Numbered from the stretch's first letter, positions 49,098 to 59,615 are shown. The stretch: 64,000 nucleotides of DNA from Sisyra terminalis (GCA_958496175.1 OY292278.1:43152001-43216000); one strand, 5' to 3'. Numbers and translations are program-made. The notes: generated by a model from the sequence alone, not told the origin.

Positions 49098-49904
49098 TAG
49101 GGTGATTTTTTTTTTTGACTTTTTTTTTTTTGGTCCCATCGTGAAATTTTGTTGGAAATACCAAAAAAAAAATTCTCTGAAAGTTTGAGCCCTTAATAAT
49201 AATTTCAAGTCCTCGACCAAGACGTGTAAAGATTTCCCATTGAAAATACACGGAAACTCTGATTTTTTATTTTTAAATTTCTATATCTCAGCGGCATTTC
49301 ATGGGATCGCTTTTACCGAAGATGGTTTTTTCTCAGAATTAAACCTTCTACAAAAGTGCCCATTGCGACCAAGTCGTAACTCACACCGGTGAGGTAGTAC
49401 GGGCCACTGAACCTGATTTTTCCATAAAATTCAAGGTTGAATATCTCGTTTAATATTGATCTTCGTGATTTGGTTTATAGGAACTTTTTTGTAGGAAATC
49501 AAATTCTCAACAAGTTTTTTATTTATAATTTTTCCGTAGCTCTTGTTATTTACGAGATAAATGCAAAAAAAAACGCGAATTTTATGGAAAAATCAGGTTC
49601 AGTGGCCCGTACTACCTCACCGATGTGAGTTACGACTTTGTCGCAATAGGCACTTTTGTAGAGCGTTTAATTCTGAGAAAAAACCATCTTCGGTAAAAGC
49701 GATCCCATGAAATGCCGCTGAGATATAGAAATTTAAAAATAAAAAATCAGAGTTTCCGTGTATTTTCAATGGGAAATCTTTACACGTCTTGGTCGAGGAC
49801 TTAAAATTAATATTAAGGGCTCAAACTTGCAGGGAATTTTTTTTTTGGTATTTCCAACAAAATTTCACGATGGGACCAAAAAAAGTAAAAAAAAAATCAC
49901 CTTA
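49098..49904. mobile_element. 800-bp palindromic element, copy 2
   Basis: An 807-bp copy of the 40648-41447 element, with ends TAGGGTGATTTTTTTT and AAATCACCTTA and the loop in the other orientation. Flanks show AATT at 49094-49097 and 49905-49908, a possible 4-bp duplication. No long flanking duplication here. Confidence 0.88.
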
Positions 49905-50836
49905 AATTCTAAATATCTTTATATCAATCTTCATAATTCTGTAATGATTTTATAGTTATAATACCCCATTAATTTACCCATACCTATAGATTTTGGACAG
50001 TAATGTAATATTCGAGTTAACATAACATTATTATTTCGCGTTATTATTCCAACTTTTTATTTCCAAAAACATAAACCAGTAATATTTGTAATAAAGACCG
50101 AAACTCTCAGTATTTACATTGGAAAAAAAATAAAACGAAACTACAATATTCCCTGAACGAATTTTAGTAGTTCGTTGAAAACAGACTTAAATTTTTCCAT
50201 TTCTTAAACTTGATAGAAAATATCTGAGAATCTGTCGCAGCTAATTTCACTCGTCGGAAAAATGATTTCGAGTTCATATTTTCCAACGAGAAGTCATAAC
50301 AAAAAGTTCCGATGTTTATTGTTTGAAATTTTCGCCTGTTGAGTCTCCAATTTCATATTGTTTAGTTCTATTTCATCATGTTATATTTTTTTTTAAATCA
50401 CAGTTGTGTCGTATTTTTTCGCAAGAAAATTTATTTTCTTGCATTAATGTAACAAATTGCTTTTGGTTCTGATATTTTTGTAAAAGAATTCGTCGAGGAA
50501 AATTCAATCAGTTTTTCATCGAAGAAAAAAAGGGGTTGTATTAAATTTTCTGATCGAAAATCCGTTGAATTAAAATTGACCAATTCGTGGGCTTTCCAAA
50601 TGGATTTAACGGCTTAAAAGTTTGTATTAAAACTATCGAGAGTGATTGATGCTAATTAACGAAATCTTGATTTGTGAGATTTGGTCCAAGTTTTTCTTTA
50701 CTTTTTCAAACATTTCTTTTCACTTTTAGATGGTTATCTTTGGTTTTATTGATCACAAGTCTTCAACAGTAAGATAAATGGTTCTGAGGAGATTTTCTTA
50801 TATCTATGGAATACATGTAGATTGTAGATTATTTTT
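49905..50836. other. Unannotated AT-rich stretch
   Basis: Nothing recognised. Confidence 0.45.
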
Positions 50837-50885
50837 TTTAAATTAATGAAAAATAATATATGTCCTATGCCTCAATTTCTTCTTT

Positions 50886-50930
50886 ATACCGACACGTTTC
50901 AACAGTTTTTGACTGTCATCATCAGGTAAT
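50886..50930 (-). ncRNA. Hammerhead-like motif at the PLE 3' end
   Basis: Minus strand: CTGATGA at 50925-50919, stem II ACAGT/ACTGT, GAAA at 50900-50897, then ACGTGTC giving a two-pair stem III with a GT loop. The catalytic core is intact, but the stem I partners (ATTAC and GGTAT) pair poorly. Such minimal hammerheads are known from Penelope-like elements. Confidence 0.6.
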
Positions 50931-50984
50931 GATTATTTTGTCATTTGTAAACAAATTTCATATAGGTTGTCTGTTTTATATAGT

Positions 50985-51080
50985 TTGTCGTTAAGGATGT
51001 TATTTGGATCAATTTTGTGGGCTTTGTATATTTCATCTTCTTCCAGCGTGTTCATATGTGATCTTTTCTTGCAAATATCT
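50985..51080 (-). pseudogene. PLE C-terminal peptide segment
   Basis: An in-frame stretch reads HMNTLEEDEIYKAHKIDPNN, then ILNDKLYKTD. The same segment recurs at 28345-28440. It lies between the endonuclease block and the hammerhead-like end, as expected for the C-terminus of the PLE protein. Function of this tail is not known to me. Confidence 0.65.
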
Positions 51081-51809
51081 AGTGACTTAAAATTTGTTTT
51101 GAAATTTAAGCATTGATGATTTTGATCGTCATAAAGGTGTTTAATAAAATTTGAAGTTGTTGTAGGAGAGATTACTGGAACTCACTTTGAAGGAGTAAAA
51201 TAGTGAAATTAAAAATGGTGGAAAGCGATTTTCCAACCTTTGATTCGTAGACGATACAATCAAAAATGCGAAAAGTGAAAGAGAGTTATTAAACTTCATT
51301 CGAAGACTTCAAATTGTAAATCAAAATTTCGCTTTAAAAACAATAAGACCAATAATTGTTGATCGCGTTAGTTAAATTAGAATAAGAAAATAAGCTGTCA
51401 AAATATGACAAGAAAAAATTTCTTATGGTTCTCAGTTTACGGATCTTTATTAAGACCGAAGGTCTTAATTGTGCTATGGCAAATAACCCTTACAAAATCA
51501 ACGATTTTCATCCTCAAAAGTAAATTTTAAATTGAAAAATATTAATTCCGGATTATAATTAAGAGTTATATATAAAAATTATTTAAATAACAATTATTTT
51601 CTTTGCGATATATGAAGTATAAATCGAAAGAAATATCGTTCCAAATGTTCTGTACTCACAAGTCACTTTAAACGAGAAATACTTAGCCTACTTTGTACAA
51701 ATCAAAGCATTGAGTTCTTTGAATGGCGCAGTATACATGGGCCAATCAAAACACACCATACAAAGTTCAATCTCTAATTCGACCAATCAGAGACTTTGTT
51801 ACTAAAACT

Positions 51810-52130
51810 TTATAGATTTTAACCAATGACATGATTCTTGGATGTTTGTTCCTTATATCCAAGGTTTATCAAATACACAGGTGGCCTCATGGTGGTTACG
51901 TGATGGATACGTGACGTATCCAGAAGAAATTAGTACATATCTTCAGACTGATCAATTTCAAAATTCTTCCTATGACGTCATTTTTTTTTTAATGGAGCAG
52001 TCTGTGTAATTTACAAACCTTGTCTTTTATCTTGTTCCGAATGATTTACCAGTTTGGCCAATGTAGAATTTTTTACAGGAACCACATTTAATTTTAAATA
52101 TTCCGGTTTTTTTTCGTTGTAATTTAGTTA
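51810..52130 (-). pseudogene. PLE GIY-YIG endonuclease block, split by a MITE
   Basis: Minus strand 52110-52030 reads IKCGSCKKFYIGQTGKSFGT, the Penelope-type GIY-YIG signature with the preceding Cys pair. It is then interrupted by the 163-bp MITE after the FGTR codons and continues beyond it as KEQTSKNHVIG (51859-51810). The parallel fragment at 39850-39953 reads straight through. The YIGQTG core is intact here, unlike in that fragment. The endonuclease normally nicks target DNA to prime reverse transcription. Confidence 0.88.
51860..52022. mobile_element. 163-bp MITE inserted in the PLE endonuclease gene
   Basis: Ends CAAGGTTTATCAAATACACA and TGTGTAATTTACAAACCTTG. Flanks CCTTATATC (51851-51859) and TCTTTTATC (52023-52031) agree at 7 of 9 positions. 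The uninterrupted PLE copy at 39900 has the corresponding sequence only once, so this is a true 9-bp duplication. A 152-bp relative at 63475-63626 has a perfect 9-bp duplication. Confidence 0.88.
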
Positions 52131-52190
52131 TTCTCCAATTGCTTAAGAAATTTCATCATGTTGTTGTTTATTGAAAATACGATACTGAAG

Positions 52191-52457
52191 TTATTTTTCT
52201 TTAGGAAAATTGTCAATTGTAAATCTAAATATATTATTGAGGAATGATTTTATATATTTTTTGTATTCTTTGGGTGGGGTTGGAAGAATGGATTTTTTAT
52301 TAAATTTCGATATTATTTTGCCTACGATTGAGCTGTTGTGTCCGTTAGTAGTGGCTATATGTTTAATTATCTCAAATTCTTCTTTACGAGGTAATTTTCC
52401 TTTGGTCCAAAGAAGGAACTTGATCACTCTGTACACTAGACTGTTGTAAGTTGCCAT
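52191..52457 (-). pseudogene. PLE RT thumb and linker region
   Basis: The 88-codon frame starting MATYNSLVYRVIKFLL with KEEFEIIKHIATTNGHNSSI corresponds to the PLE segment between the RT palm and the endonuclease, where the family has a SLV.R....P....F..E...I..IA..NGY pattern. Sequence just upstream (52457-52620) retains NFLD-like and YRENQ pieces of the connecting region, but in broken frames. Confidence 0.75.
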
Positions 52458-52622
52458 TTTTTGGTTTTTAGATGAAATGATGATTCATGCATGGTTGTGT
52501 TCATTGTTGTTGGTTTTCTCTATATATTGTATGACAATTATCCATTTTCATTGGTGATTGTTGTGTCTTAAAATATGATTGTTCCATTAAGTTCGTGTTC
52601 TGAAGTCAATTTTATTTTCTGA

Positions 52623-52928
52623 TTAATTTTGCCCAATTCCATTAGTTCCATTAGTTTCCATAGTTCCATTAAATAATATCAATATACCGTCTATATATCT
52701 AACATTATATATTATTTTATTTTTGTAAGTATTGTTTCTAATATATTTATTTTCCAAGTGATTCATGTAAATGTCGGCTAGTAGCCCTGATAAAGGGGAA
52801 CCCATGGCCAAGCCTTCCTTTTGGTGATAAAATTTTTGATTGAACATGAAATAGTTTTGTTGTAAGGTGGTGGTTAACAAGTTCATTATATCGATGATTA
52901 CCATATAATTATAAATTTTTGATGTCAT
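52623..52928 (-). pseudogene. PLE reverse transcriptase palm domain, mutated catalytic motif
   Basis: The 101-codon frame contains NYFMFNQKFYHQKEGLAMGS, then PLSGLLADIYMNHLE and VRYIDGILI. These are RT motifs B (QKEGLAMGSPLS) and C of Penelope-like elements. Motif C is normally YVDD; here it is YIDG, so the second catalytic Asp is lost and the enzyme must be dead. Upstream, beyond the Helitron, VPIEETIIIVEYNL lies at 53930-53875, and the host reading frame rejoins at IDDIKN when the Helitron is skipped. A one-base shift follows before the methionine that opens this frame. The RT would normally copy the element's RNA at the nicked target. Confidence 0.9.
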
Positions 52929-52931
52929 CTA

Positions 52932-53871
52932 TCTATATTATAATAAAGAGGAAAGATTTGATTGTTTGTTTGCTTTGAATAGGGTCCGAAACTACTTGAC
53001 CGATTTGAAAAATTCTTTCACTGTTGGGAAGCTACACTATTTCCGGTGAACATAGGCTATATTAAATTTTCAAAAAAGTTAGGAATCCATACTAAAACTC
53101 CAATAATGTAACCCAAGGTCTGAAAAAATTACCAAAAAACATTCTTTTATCGCGTGCGCTGCGAAAACTATTGGTTGTAGAACAAAATAATGTAGTACGA
53201 TTTTGCAGAACATATCATTATCTACAAAAAATAGAGCGACAGCATATGTCTAACTATTATAGTTATGTCACAATAAGTGTTTTTTCATTTTAAAAAATAT
53301 ATATAAATGTCACCGCTATAAAAGCTCTTTTATTTATACTTTGAGATTAATCCTTATCAAAATAAATGACTTCATATTTGAGTTTGCTTCAATACCGTCA
53401 TATAACTTTTTGAGTTATTCAATTTGAACATTCCATTCGAAAGATATCACAAGTTTAAAAATGTAAGTTATTTGAAAAATATCGCATGATCTCCCCATTT
53501 TACTTATAATTAAGACCAACTTTATTGAAATTGGCGATATTTTTTATTTATGTATAGATTCTGATTGATTTTCAGATTATTTGGTCTACGGTAGGTATAC
53601 CTACCTACGCAATAGACATACTCTTTTTAGATATTTATAAATATTTTTTGAAAATTAATTGATTATTACATAGAACAATTTTATTCTTTGCAACAGTTTA
53701 TTCAATGTGTCTTTTTAAAGTTGAGGAAATAGTGTTTTTAAGTATGATTATGTTTTTCGTAAATGAAATAAGAAAAATAAAAATTTTCATACACCACTAC
53801 AAATGGCAAATTTGAAAAGAAAACATATTTTACACCTACGTTACGCAGACGAAGTTGCGGGGATCAGCTAG
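52932..53871 (+). mobile_element. Non-autonomous Helitron, 940 bp, copy 2
   Basis: It starts TCTATATTATAATAAAGAGG and ends GGGGATCAGCTAG between A (52931) and T (53872). It has the same length as 22045-22984 and matches it throughout. It interrupts the PLE reverse transcriptase without target duplication: the codons on the two sides join in frame as EYNL-IDDIKN. The palindrome seen in copy 1 is shortened here. Confidence 0.93.
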
Positions 53872-53940
53872 TTAGATTATACTCCACAATTATGATTGTT
53901 TCTTCAATAGGGACATGTATAATTGAACTTAAAAAATAAT

Positions 53941-53990
53941 CATTGCCTGATGATGACAGCCAGGAACTGTAAAACGCGTCGTAATAAAGA
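53941..53990 (+). ncRNA. Hammerhead-like motif at the opposite PLE end, core mutated
   Basis: CTGATGA is at 53947-53953, stem II ACAG/CTGT follows, then AAAA in place of GAAA at about 53970-53973, and ACGCGTC. Stem I pairs well: ATTGC (53942-53946) with GTAAT (53981-53985). The G12-equivalent position is A, which should abolish cleavage. Confidence 0.6.
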
Positions 53991-54040
53991 ATTTGAGTCA
54001 TAGAATATATTATTATTCATTAATTTATAATTGTTACTCG

Positions 54041-55283
54041 GAAATAAATAAAATATTTATCAATGTTAAAAAAAAATTCTTCTTTAGTTTACCCGAAACA
54101 TATTATAAAACATATATTTAATTATCTTATTTAGAAAATACATTTCAAATATCGAGACGTTTATTAAGAAGTTTATTTATAAAAAAGAACAAAATGTACT
54201 TGCAAGTAATAGAGATTGCAACATTCAATATAACAACACACAATTGATACTTATACCATATTGCAGAAAAATAGTCACAACAATCAACGTTTTGCTCAAT
54301 TATCTTTGAAATTCCCTCTATAGAATCTTGTTCGCCATCTTCAATATTGCAACAGAATATCGCTTGATACACTTTTTATATTACTTTTATCGCAATTTTG
54401 TTGAAACAATGTAAAAAGAAAAAGCGTTCCAAAGCTTCGTTTCATTCAATTTAAAAAGCATACAAGATTTTAATTAGCTTTTTTTTCTCTATAACAATTA
54501 AGCAAGTCCTACTCTTCATTTAGGGGTTTCATTGAAATTACAAACAATTTGCGTGGGTTTTTCAAAAATTTCTTTCAATAATTTTTAATTTTATTCGCAA
54601 TAGTTAAAGCTCATTCTTTATATTCAGTGACCACATTTTTCTACTCGATATTCATTATTTGCATTGCTAATTGATACATATTACTAAAGCTGTATACAAC
54701 ACACATTTAAGCTCGTAAAACTGAAAATCTACAGCTTTCAAATTGGAAAATGAGAAAAAATGATACAGCGACCATAAACACAAATATCATAAATTTAATC
54801 AATGTAGAAATTTTCGCTTAATTTCCTACAAAAATATTTTCTTTTTCAACAGATAATTAGAATTCCGTTTTAATAAGGTCTTATAAATAGTCATACTTTT
54901 CTTTGACCTTTCGAATAATATGTGGGAAACTTATAAATTTTAATTTGAACTTTGGCGCTCGTATGTGAATTATAAACGAGCACAACATTAAATAATTGAT
55001 AGGGACAATAATTCTTTTCATATTTTTTTAACTGTAACTAAATTATGATTTCAACACATTTATGCTTTTCAAATGACAATTTGTTACGGTTTTTTATGAA
55101 AGTAATCTCTGTATAAACGAAACATTAATTGTACACAAACATATTTATTAGGAAATAAATTTATAGATTTACCATAACGATGTAATGTTTATACAATTTT
55201 TGGGTTGTTTGAAAAAATAAAGCTTTTATAAATTTTTGATTCATGGCTATTTGCTTTTCCTCTATCAAAGCTTGGACTGTACT
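54041..55283. other. Unannotated AT-rich stretch
   Basis: A 75-codon minus frame at 54145-54372 has a hydrophobic tail but no motif. Nothing else recognised. Confidence 0.45.
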
Positions 55284-55480
55284 TTAAATTATCGTTTCAT
55301 GTTTCCCCACCTCTCTCTTGTGCTGTTTCCAAGACCTCTGAATCTTGATTTTTTTTTCCATATTATTCTCAAAAAAATTTTTATGGATTTTGGGTAAACC
55401 ATGAAATTTGGAACTTGAGAATTCTTTTTGAATTTGAAGTTTTGCTGAAGAACCGATAAAGAAAATATTATTGTAATCAT
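55284..55480 (-). pseudogene. PLE reverse transcriptase N-terminal fragment, inverted
   Basis: Minus-strand translation contains IQKEFSSSKFHGLPKIHKNF, like the PLE block P.FYGLPKIHK. At the DNA level CAAAAAGAATTCTCAAG and ATGG(C/T)TTAC(A/C)CAAAATTCATAAAA-type words are shared with the plus-strand fragment at 55600-55700. Two PLE fragments thus face away from each other with about 150 bp between them. Confidence 0.55.
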
Positions 55481-55539
55481 TAAAAAAGATGATTATACAA
55501 ACAAAATAGCGCAATCCATAAAAAAATAATAAAATTTCC

Positions 55540-55833
55540 ATGAAAGAAGATCCAAATCCAAACTTCTCCAAAACTTTATACAAGACCATAAATGACAGTA
55601 ACTATCTTTTTGAAAACGAATTTTCAAAAAGAATTCTCAAGCCAACAAATCCTCAGGCTCCAATACTTCATGGCTTACACAAAATTCATAAAATAAATAT
55701 GCCAATCAGACCGGAAGTGGATTACAACCTTGGTCCTGGATATTGGTTAGCCAAAAAATTAGTACAAATCATTAAAACCGGCATCATATTCCAAGAAAAT
55801 TTTTCACTAAAAACACATTTGAATTAATAAATA
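55540..55833 (+). pseudogene. PLE reverse transcriptase N-terminal motifs
   Basis: The 95-codon frame reads PILHGLHKIHKINMPIRPEV, then DYNLGPGYWLAKKLVQII. This is the start of the Penelope-type RT domain (family pattern P.LYGLPKIHK...PLRPIV....P.Y.LAK.L). The frame ends just before a pogo-like MITE at 55834; past the MITE, NTKKPKSITL could continue the same protein. The catalytic motifs A-C are missing. This part of the RT is exactly what the PLE at 50.8-54.0 kb lacks, though the two are on opposite strands. Confidence 0.85.
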
Positions 55834-56053
55834 CAATATAATCTCACTGATCCGGCACTTCGATAGATCGGCACCAATAATCCAATAATCCGGCACCCTC
55901 CGTACACGCCTCCCTCACCCCTCAACATTTAATCCGTCTATGAAATGCTTTATTTTATTCATTATCTATGACTTTTTCACTATAATCCAGTAATCCGAAC
56001 ATTCCAATAATCCGGCACCGGCAATCCAGTGCCGAGTTAGTAAGATTGCACTG
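55834..56053. mobile_element. 220-bp pogo/Tigger-like MITE
   Basis: The ends CAATATAATCTCACTGATCC and GTAAGATTGCACTG are imperfect inverted copies containing the CCGGCAC words typical of pogo-group ends, and TA flanks both sides (55832-55833, 56054-56055). CCGGCACC repeats inside. No coding capacity. Confidence 0.75.
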
Positions 56054-56059
56054 TAATAC

Positions 56060-56478
56060 TAAAAAACCTAAAAGTATTACTTTGAAAGTACGGGTGTGAC
56101 AATTCAACCCTGCCGTACGTCATTCCGAATATTAATTTTCATCGGGTAGGGAATTTTCAATCTTTACCGTAAAGCTTCCGAGCTTTCATACAGATTTTTA
56201 ATGAAGAAGATCAGAAGGATTGCTACGCCTATGTCAATTAAAGTGTTCCACAATTTTGACCACCTAACATTATCGAAGACCCTTCAAAATCGACGAAGCC
56301 TAAATACAATATAGGTCCATACTTCTGAGTCTTCTTTACCAGGTGCCTCATGTTGAAATTGTACTTCCGAAAATGTACTAATAAGTAGTATAAATTGTAG
56401 ATTATTATCGGTTTGTCCTAATGCCATTTCCAGGATAAATGTTTTCAATAAAAAGCCCGATAACTTCCCAAATTTCAT
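56060..56478 (-). pseudogene. RTE-like LINE reverse transcriptase fragment
   Basis: Minus-strand translation in two frames gives LYLGFVDFEGSS followed by VRWSKLWNTLIDIGVAILLI, KNLYESSEALR, and finally IKIRNDVRQG. This is the motif A to motif B stretch of RTE/CR1-type reverse transcriptases (FVDFEKAFD.V.W..LW..L...GV...L...I..LY......V......RGVRQG). The catalytic Asp of motif A (FVDFE) is kept in one frame. A frameshift near 56300 and a stop near 56290 show it is dead. The frame at 56284-56478 is its upstream part. Confidence 0.75.
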
Positions 56479-56954
56479 AACTTAAAAAAATATTACATGC
56501 ATTGAAATTACTAGTTTAATTGTTCTTCATTGGGAAAGACTAGAGATTGCCATTCCTATTTTATGGTTATAGTATATCAGTATTGACGCCAAAAAAATAT
56601 GAAAAAGCTTAAATAGACTTACAAGTAATATTTCTATCATACAAGAAATAGGATTACAACCTTATTATCAGCTATCCTTTTTTTGGTACAACTATCATTC
56701 AAGGGGAGGATTTACTGTAGATTATGCGACTTTAACACATTTTTTTTCATTTCATTTTATATTGCCTTTTATTATTGCTGATTTCACAATAATTCATTTA
56801 ATATTTTTTCATCAAACAAGTTTAAATAACCCACTTGAAATTAATAGAATTTTTAATCCTTTATATGGATGTCATTATTATGTTATTATATTATGTCATA
56901 TGAAACGGGATAAGCATATAAGTATAAGAAGTTATAAGAAAAACAAAATATTTC
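56479..56954. other. Unannotated stretch upstream of a LINE fragment
   Basis: A 76-codon plus frame at 56762-56992 overlaps the next feature in another frame; no motif of its own. Confidence 0.4.
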
Positions 56955-57371
56955 ATGTTTATCTTTTACAAACTAAAAAACATAATGAATAAAAAAGCCC
57001 TAAAAACGATTTACTATGCATTGTTTGAAAGTATTGTAACATATGGTATTATTGCTTGGGGGGTGGGTAGTTATAATAATGTAACAAAAGTGCTAATGAA
57101 ACTACAAAATAAATTCATCCGATTATTATATGATAAAGATGGTAAGACTCCGATGCTGGGAATTAAGAAAAAGTTTATAGCAGAGTCAATATGTTATCAT
57201 TATTGTCATTGTAAAGATGGATGTAATAATTATAAGGGTAAAGTCAGGGGCAAACCCTTGCAATTACCAAAGATCTATAAAAATATTTCATATAAAAACT
57301 CTAAATATATAGCAATTAAGTATTACAATAAGCTACCACTGATACTAAAGTCTATAAATATAAAAAAATAA
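56955..57371 (+). pseudogene. LINE reverse transcriptase C-terminal region
   Basis: This 138-codon frame contains KALKTIYYALFESIVTYGII, then AWGVGSYNNVTKVLMKLQNK and FIRLLYD. Many insect non-LTR elements have this post-palm block (LK.IYYALFESI..YGI..WG......L..LQ.K..RII). A short Cys/His stretch (ICYHYCHCKDGC) and a basic tail YNKLPLILKSINIKK follow, as at the extreme C-terminus of such proteins. It is the longest open frame in the window and has no internal stop, but the RT domain upstream is absent. It is a 5'-truncated copy. The clade is uncertain. Confidence 0.78.
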
Positions 57372-57560
57372 GCTTAATAAAAAAGAAATATTTAAGTGGT
57401 ATGCATCAATTGATTCCTAAATCATGTTCATTACTTGTTTTATACACCTAAAATGATACTTGAATTTTAAAAATAAGTTTTGATGTAATAATTAGAAAGT
57501 TTTATTGCCCAGGCCTATGAACAGGTGTTTTGTAACACCTCTATAGGTGCATACTTTGTA
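57372..57560. other. Short unannotated stretch, perhaps LINE 3' end
   Basis: Could be the 3' untranslated end of the preceding LINE; the boundary is not visible. Confidence 0.35.
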
Positions 57561-57566
57561 TGTATA

Positions 57567-58588
57567 TTAGACTGATTCAAAAAAAATGATGAATTTTTTT
57601 TTTGCTTAATTATATCGAAAATATTGTTGGGAATGACAAAAAAAAATCCTGTGAAAGTTTAAGCTCTTAATATTAATATTAAGTGGTGCCGCATCGCAAA
57701 TTTCGATTTTCCATATGAATAACATGGGAACAATATTCTCTTGCACTTTGGAATTTTATGGATCACGTTGGTGACAATATTTCGGAATGACAAAGGTATA
57801 TTCTTGTAGAAAATTGAACGATCCACAAAAAAGATTTCTTACAAGTTTCTAATATATTTATTTCTTCAAAAGTTATTCGAGGTCAAAGTTGAACTAAAGA
57901 GAAATTTTAATATTTTTTCAATTTTTTTGTCGCAACCATCAATTTTAAGAGAAAATTTTATAGGACATTTTTTTTAGAGCACTTTATTTCTATAACTTAT
58001 CTCCATAAAAGTTTTTGATATTTTTCACAGGTCCTAAGTTATTTGCATTAAACTGAAAATTCCCTAAATTATTATATTTTTAACATAAAAATTATTTTTT
58101 TTATTTTAATTAAATAACTTAGGACCTGTAAAAAATATCAAAAACTTTTATAGAGATATCTTATAGAAAGAAAAGTGCTCTACAAAAAATGTCTTATAAA
58201 ATTTTCTTATAAAATTGATGGTTGCTTCAAAAAATTGAAAAAATATTTAAATTTCTCTTTAGTTCAACTGTGACCTCTAATAACTTTTGAAGGAATAAAT
58301 ATATCAAATACTTGTAGAAGACCTTTTTTGTAGATCGTTCAATTTTATACAAGAATATACCTTGGTCATTCCGAAATATTGTCACCAACGTGATCCATAA
58401 AATTCCAAACTGCAAGAGAATATTGTTCCCATGTTATTCATATGGAAAATCAAAATTTGCGATGCGGCACCTCTTAATATTAATATTAAGAGCTTAAACT
58501 TTCACAGGATTTTTTTTTGTCATTCCCAACAATATTTTCGATATAATTAAGAAAATAAAAACCTCATTTTGTTTTTGAATCAGTCTAA
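57567..58588. mobile_element. 1.02-kb palindromic element
   Basis: It begins TTAGACTGATTCAAAAA and ends TTTTTGAATCAGTCTAA. Arms of about 480 bp (57567-58050, 58107-58588) surround a loop of about 56 bp. TGTATA flanks both sides (57561-57566, 58589-58594), a probable target duplication. Its subterminal blocks, AAGAGCTTAAACTTTCACAGG and a TCATTCCCAACAATATTTTCG-type word, parallel AAGGGCTCAAACTTTCAGGG and TATTTCCAACAAAATTTCACG in the 800-bp palindromes, so the families seem related. No coding content. Confidence 0.88.
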
Positions 58589-58594
58589 TGTATA

Positions 58595-59170
58595 TACTAC
58601 TTTTGTATCCTGGTTAATAGATAAATAAAAAATATAATTATCATTGATGATTTTTACCTAAAAATTCCCTTTAAATTGTCCCAACTAAAAACTAAAAAAT
58701 CTTTTAGATCTCAAAATGCTTTATGATTACAAAATCAATGTCTAAGAATATATATTTCTTCCGGTTATAGGTTTGTGATAGTAAGTTAACATTTGACAAA
58801 GAATTTGATATTTTTATAATAAGGGTTAAATTCTTCAATATTTGAAATGAAAAGTTACTTAAAATAAAGCGACTTTTGGAACTTTCCTCGATAAGAAAAT
58901 ATAGCTCACAAATAAATCATTTGGTTTCTGTTTTTTTTTTTCTAAAATACCATTAATTTTCAAAATTATCAACAATAACTTAACACGATTATTGAATATA
59001 TAAATTTTTGTGTTTCCAACCGTTATTTTCACGTTAATTTTCGCACACATACAGGAAATTATCAAAGAAATTTTTCTGTAGGAAACATCCTTAGCTTTCA
59101 TTTTGATACTAACTATTTTATTTGTATCTAGTACAAATTGAAAGTCATAAAAAGAAAATTTTTTTTTTGC
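58595..59170. other. Unannotated AT-rich stretch
   Basis: An 80-codon minus frame at 58859-59101 has no motif. Confidence 0.4.
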
Positions 59171-59175
59171 AAAAG

Positions 59176-59615
59176 TCAGTTTAAGGGACGGACACGGGGC
59201 CTCCCGGTGACGGATGTTTTGGTGGAAATCATGTTTGGGACCTAATCTATCAATTAATAAAAAAATGGTTTCTACGCACTTTACGGGAAGTTCACTGATA
59301 AACTTAAACTTAAACTAATAACATAAAATTTCACTTATTCTACTATACTATCAAAATGTATTTTCAGGAAAAATATCCTTAATTTCTCAAAACCAATCAA
59401 TAAAGAAATTCACTAAAATTCGTCAGGTGATTTTCTGTTTTGAACGCCATTTTTAAATGTATTTGGATGCACTATAAAGTGTGAAAAATAAGAAAAAAAA
59501 TTGTATACCTTTCCATTTTTCATAAATCTTATGCAATAAACTTGACCCGAATAACTTTATTATTATGTGTCAAAGATTTGAAAGTACCTGCGGGCCAGAA
59601 GGCCCCCCTGTCTAG
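59176..59615 (+). mobile_element. Possible short Helitron with canonical 3' end
   Basis: The 3' end is convincing: a GGGCC-AGAA-GGCCC hairpin at 59592-59605, ten bases, then CTAG at 59612-59615 followed by T. The 5' end is a guess, near TCAGTTTAAGGGACGG at 59176, because the preceding base is G, not A. This is a different family from the 940-bp Helitrons. Confidence 0.5.

Larger units (their letters stand above)
50837..54040 (-). mobile_element. Penelope-like element (5'-truncated) with inverted terminal repeats
   Basis: The two ends, 50837-50940 and about 53936-54040, are inverted copies of each other; each holds a hammerhead-like motif. Between them, on the minus strand, lie the RT palm (53935-52623), thumb/linker (52457-52191), GIY-YIG block (52130-51810), a noncoding part and a C-terminal coding piece (51080-50985). 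Two later insertions interrupt it: a Helitron (52932-53871) and a MITE (51860-52022). Without them the element is about 2.1 kb. It lacks the N-terminal RT motifs. Confidence 0.85.
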
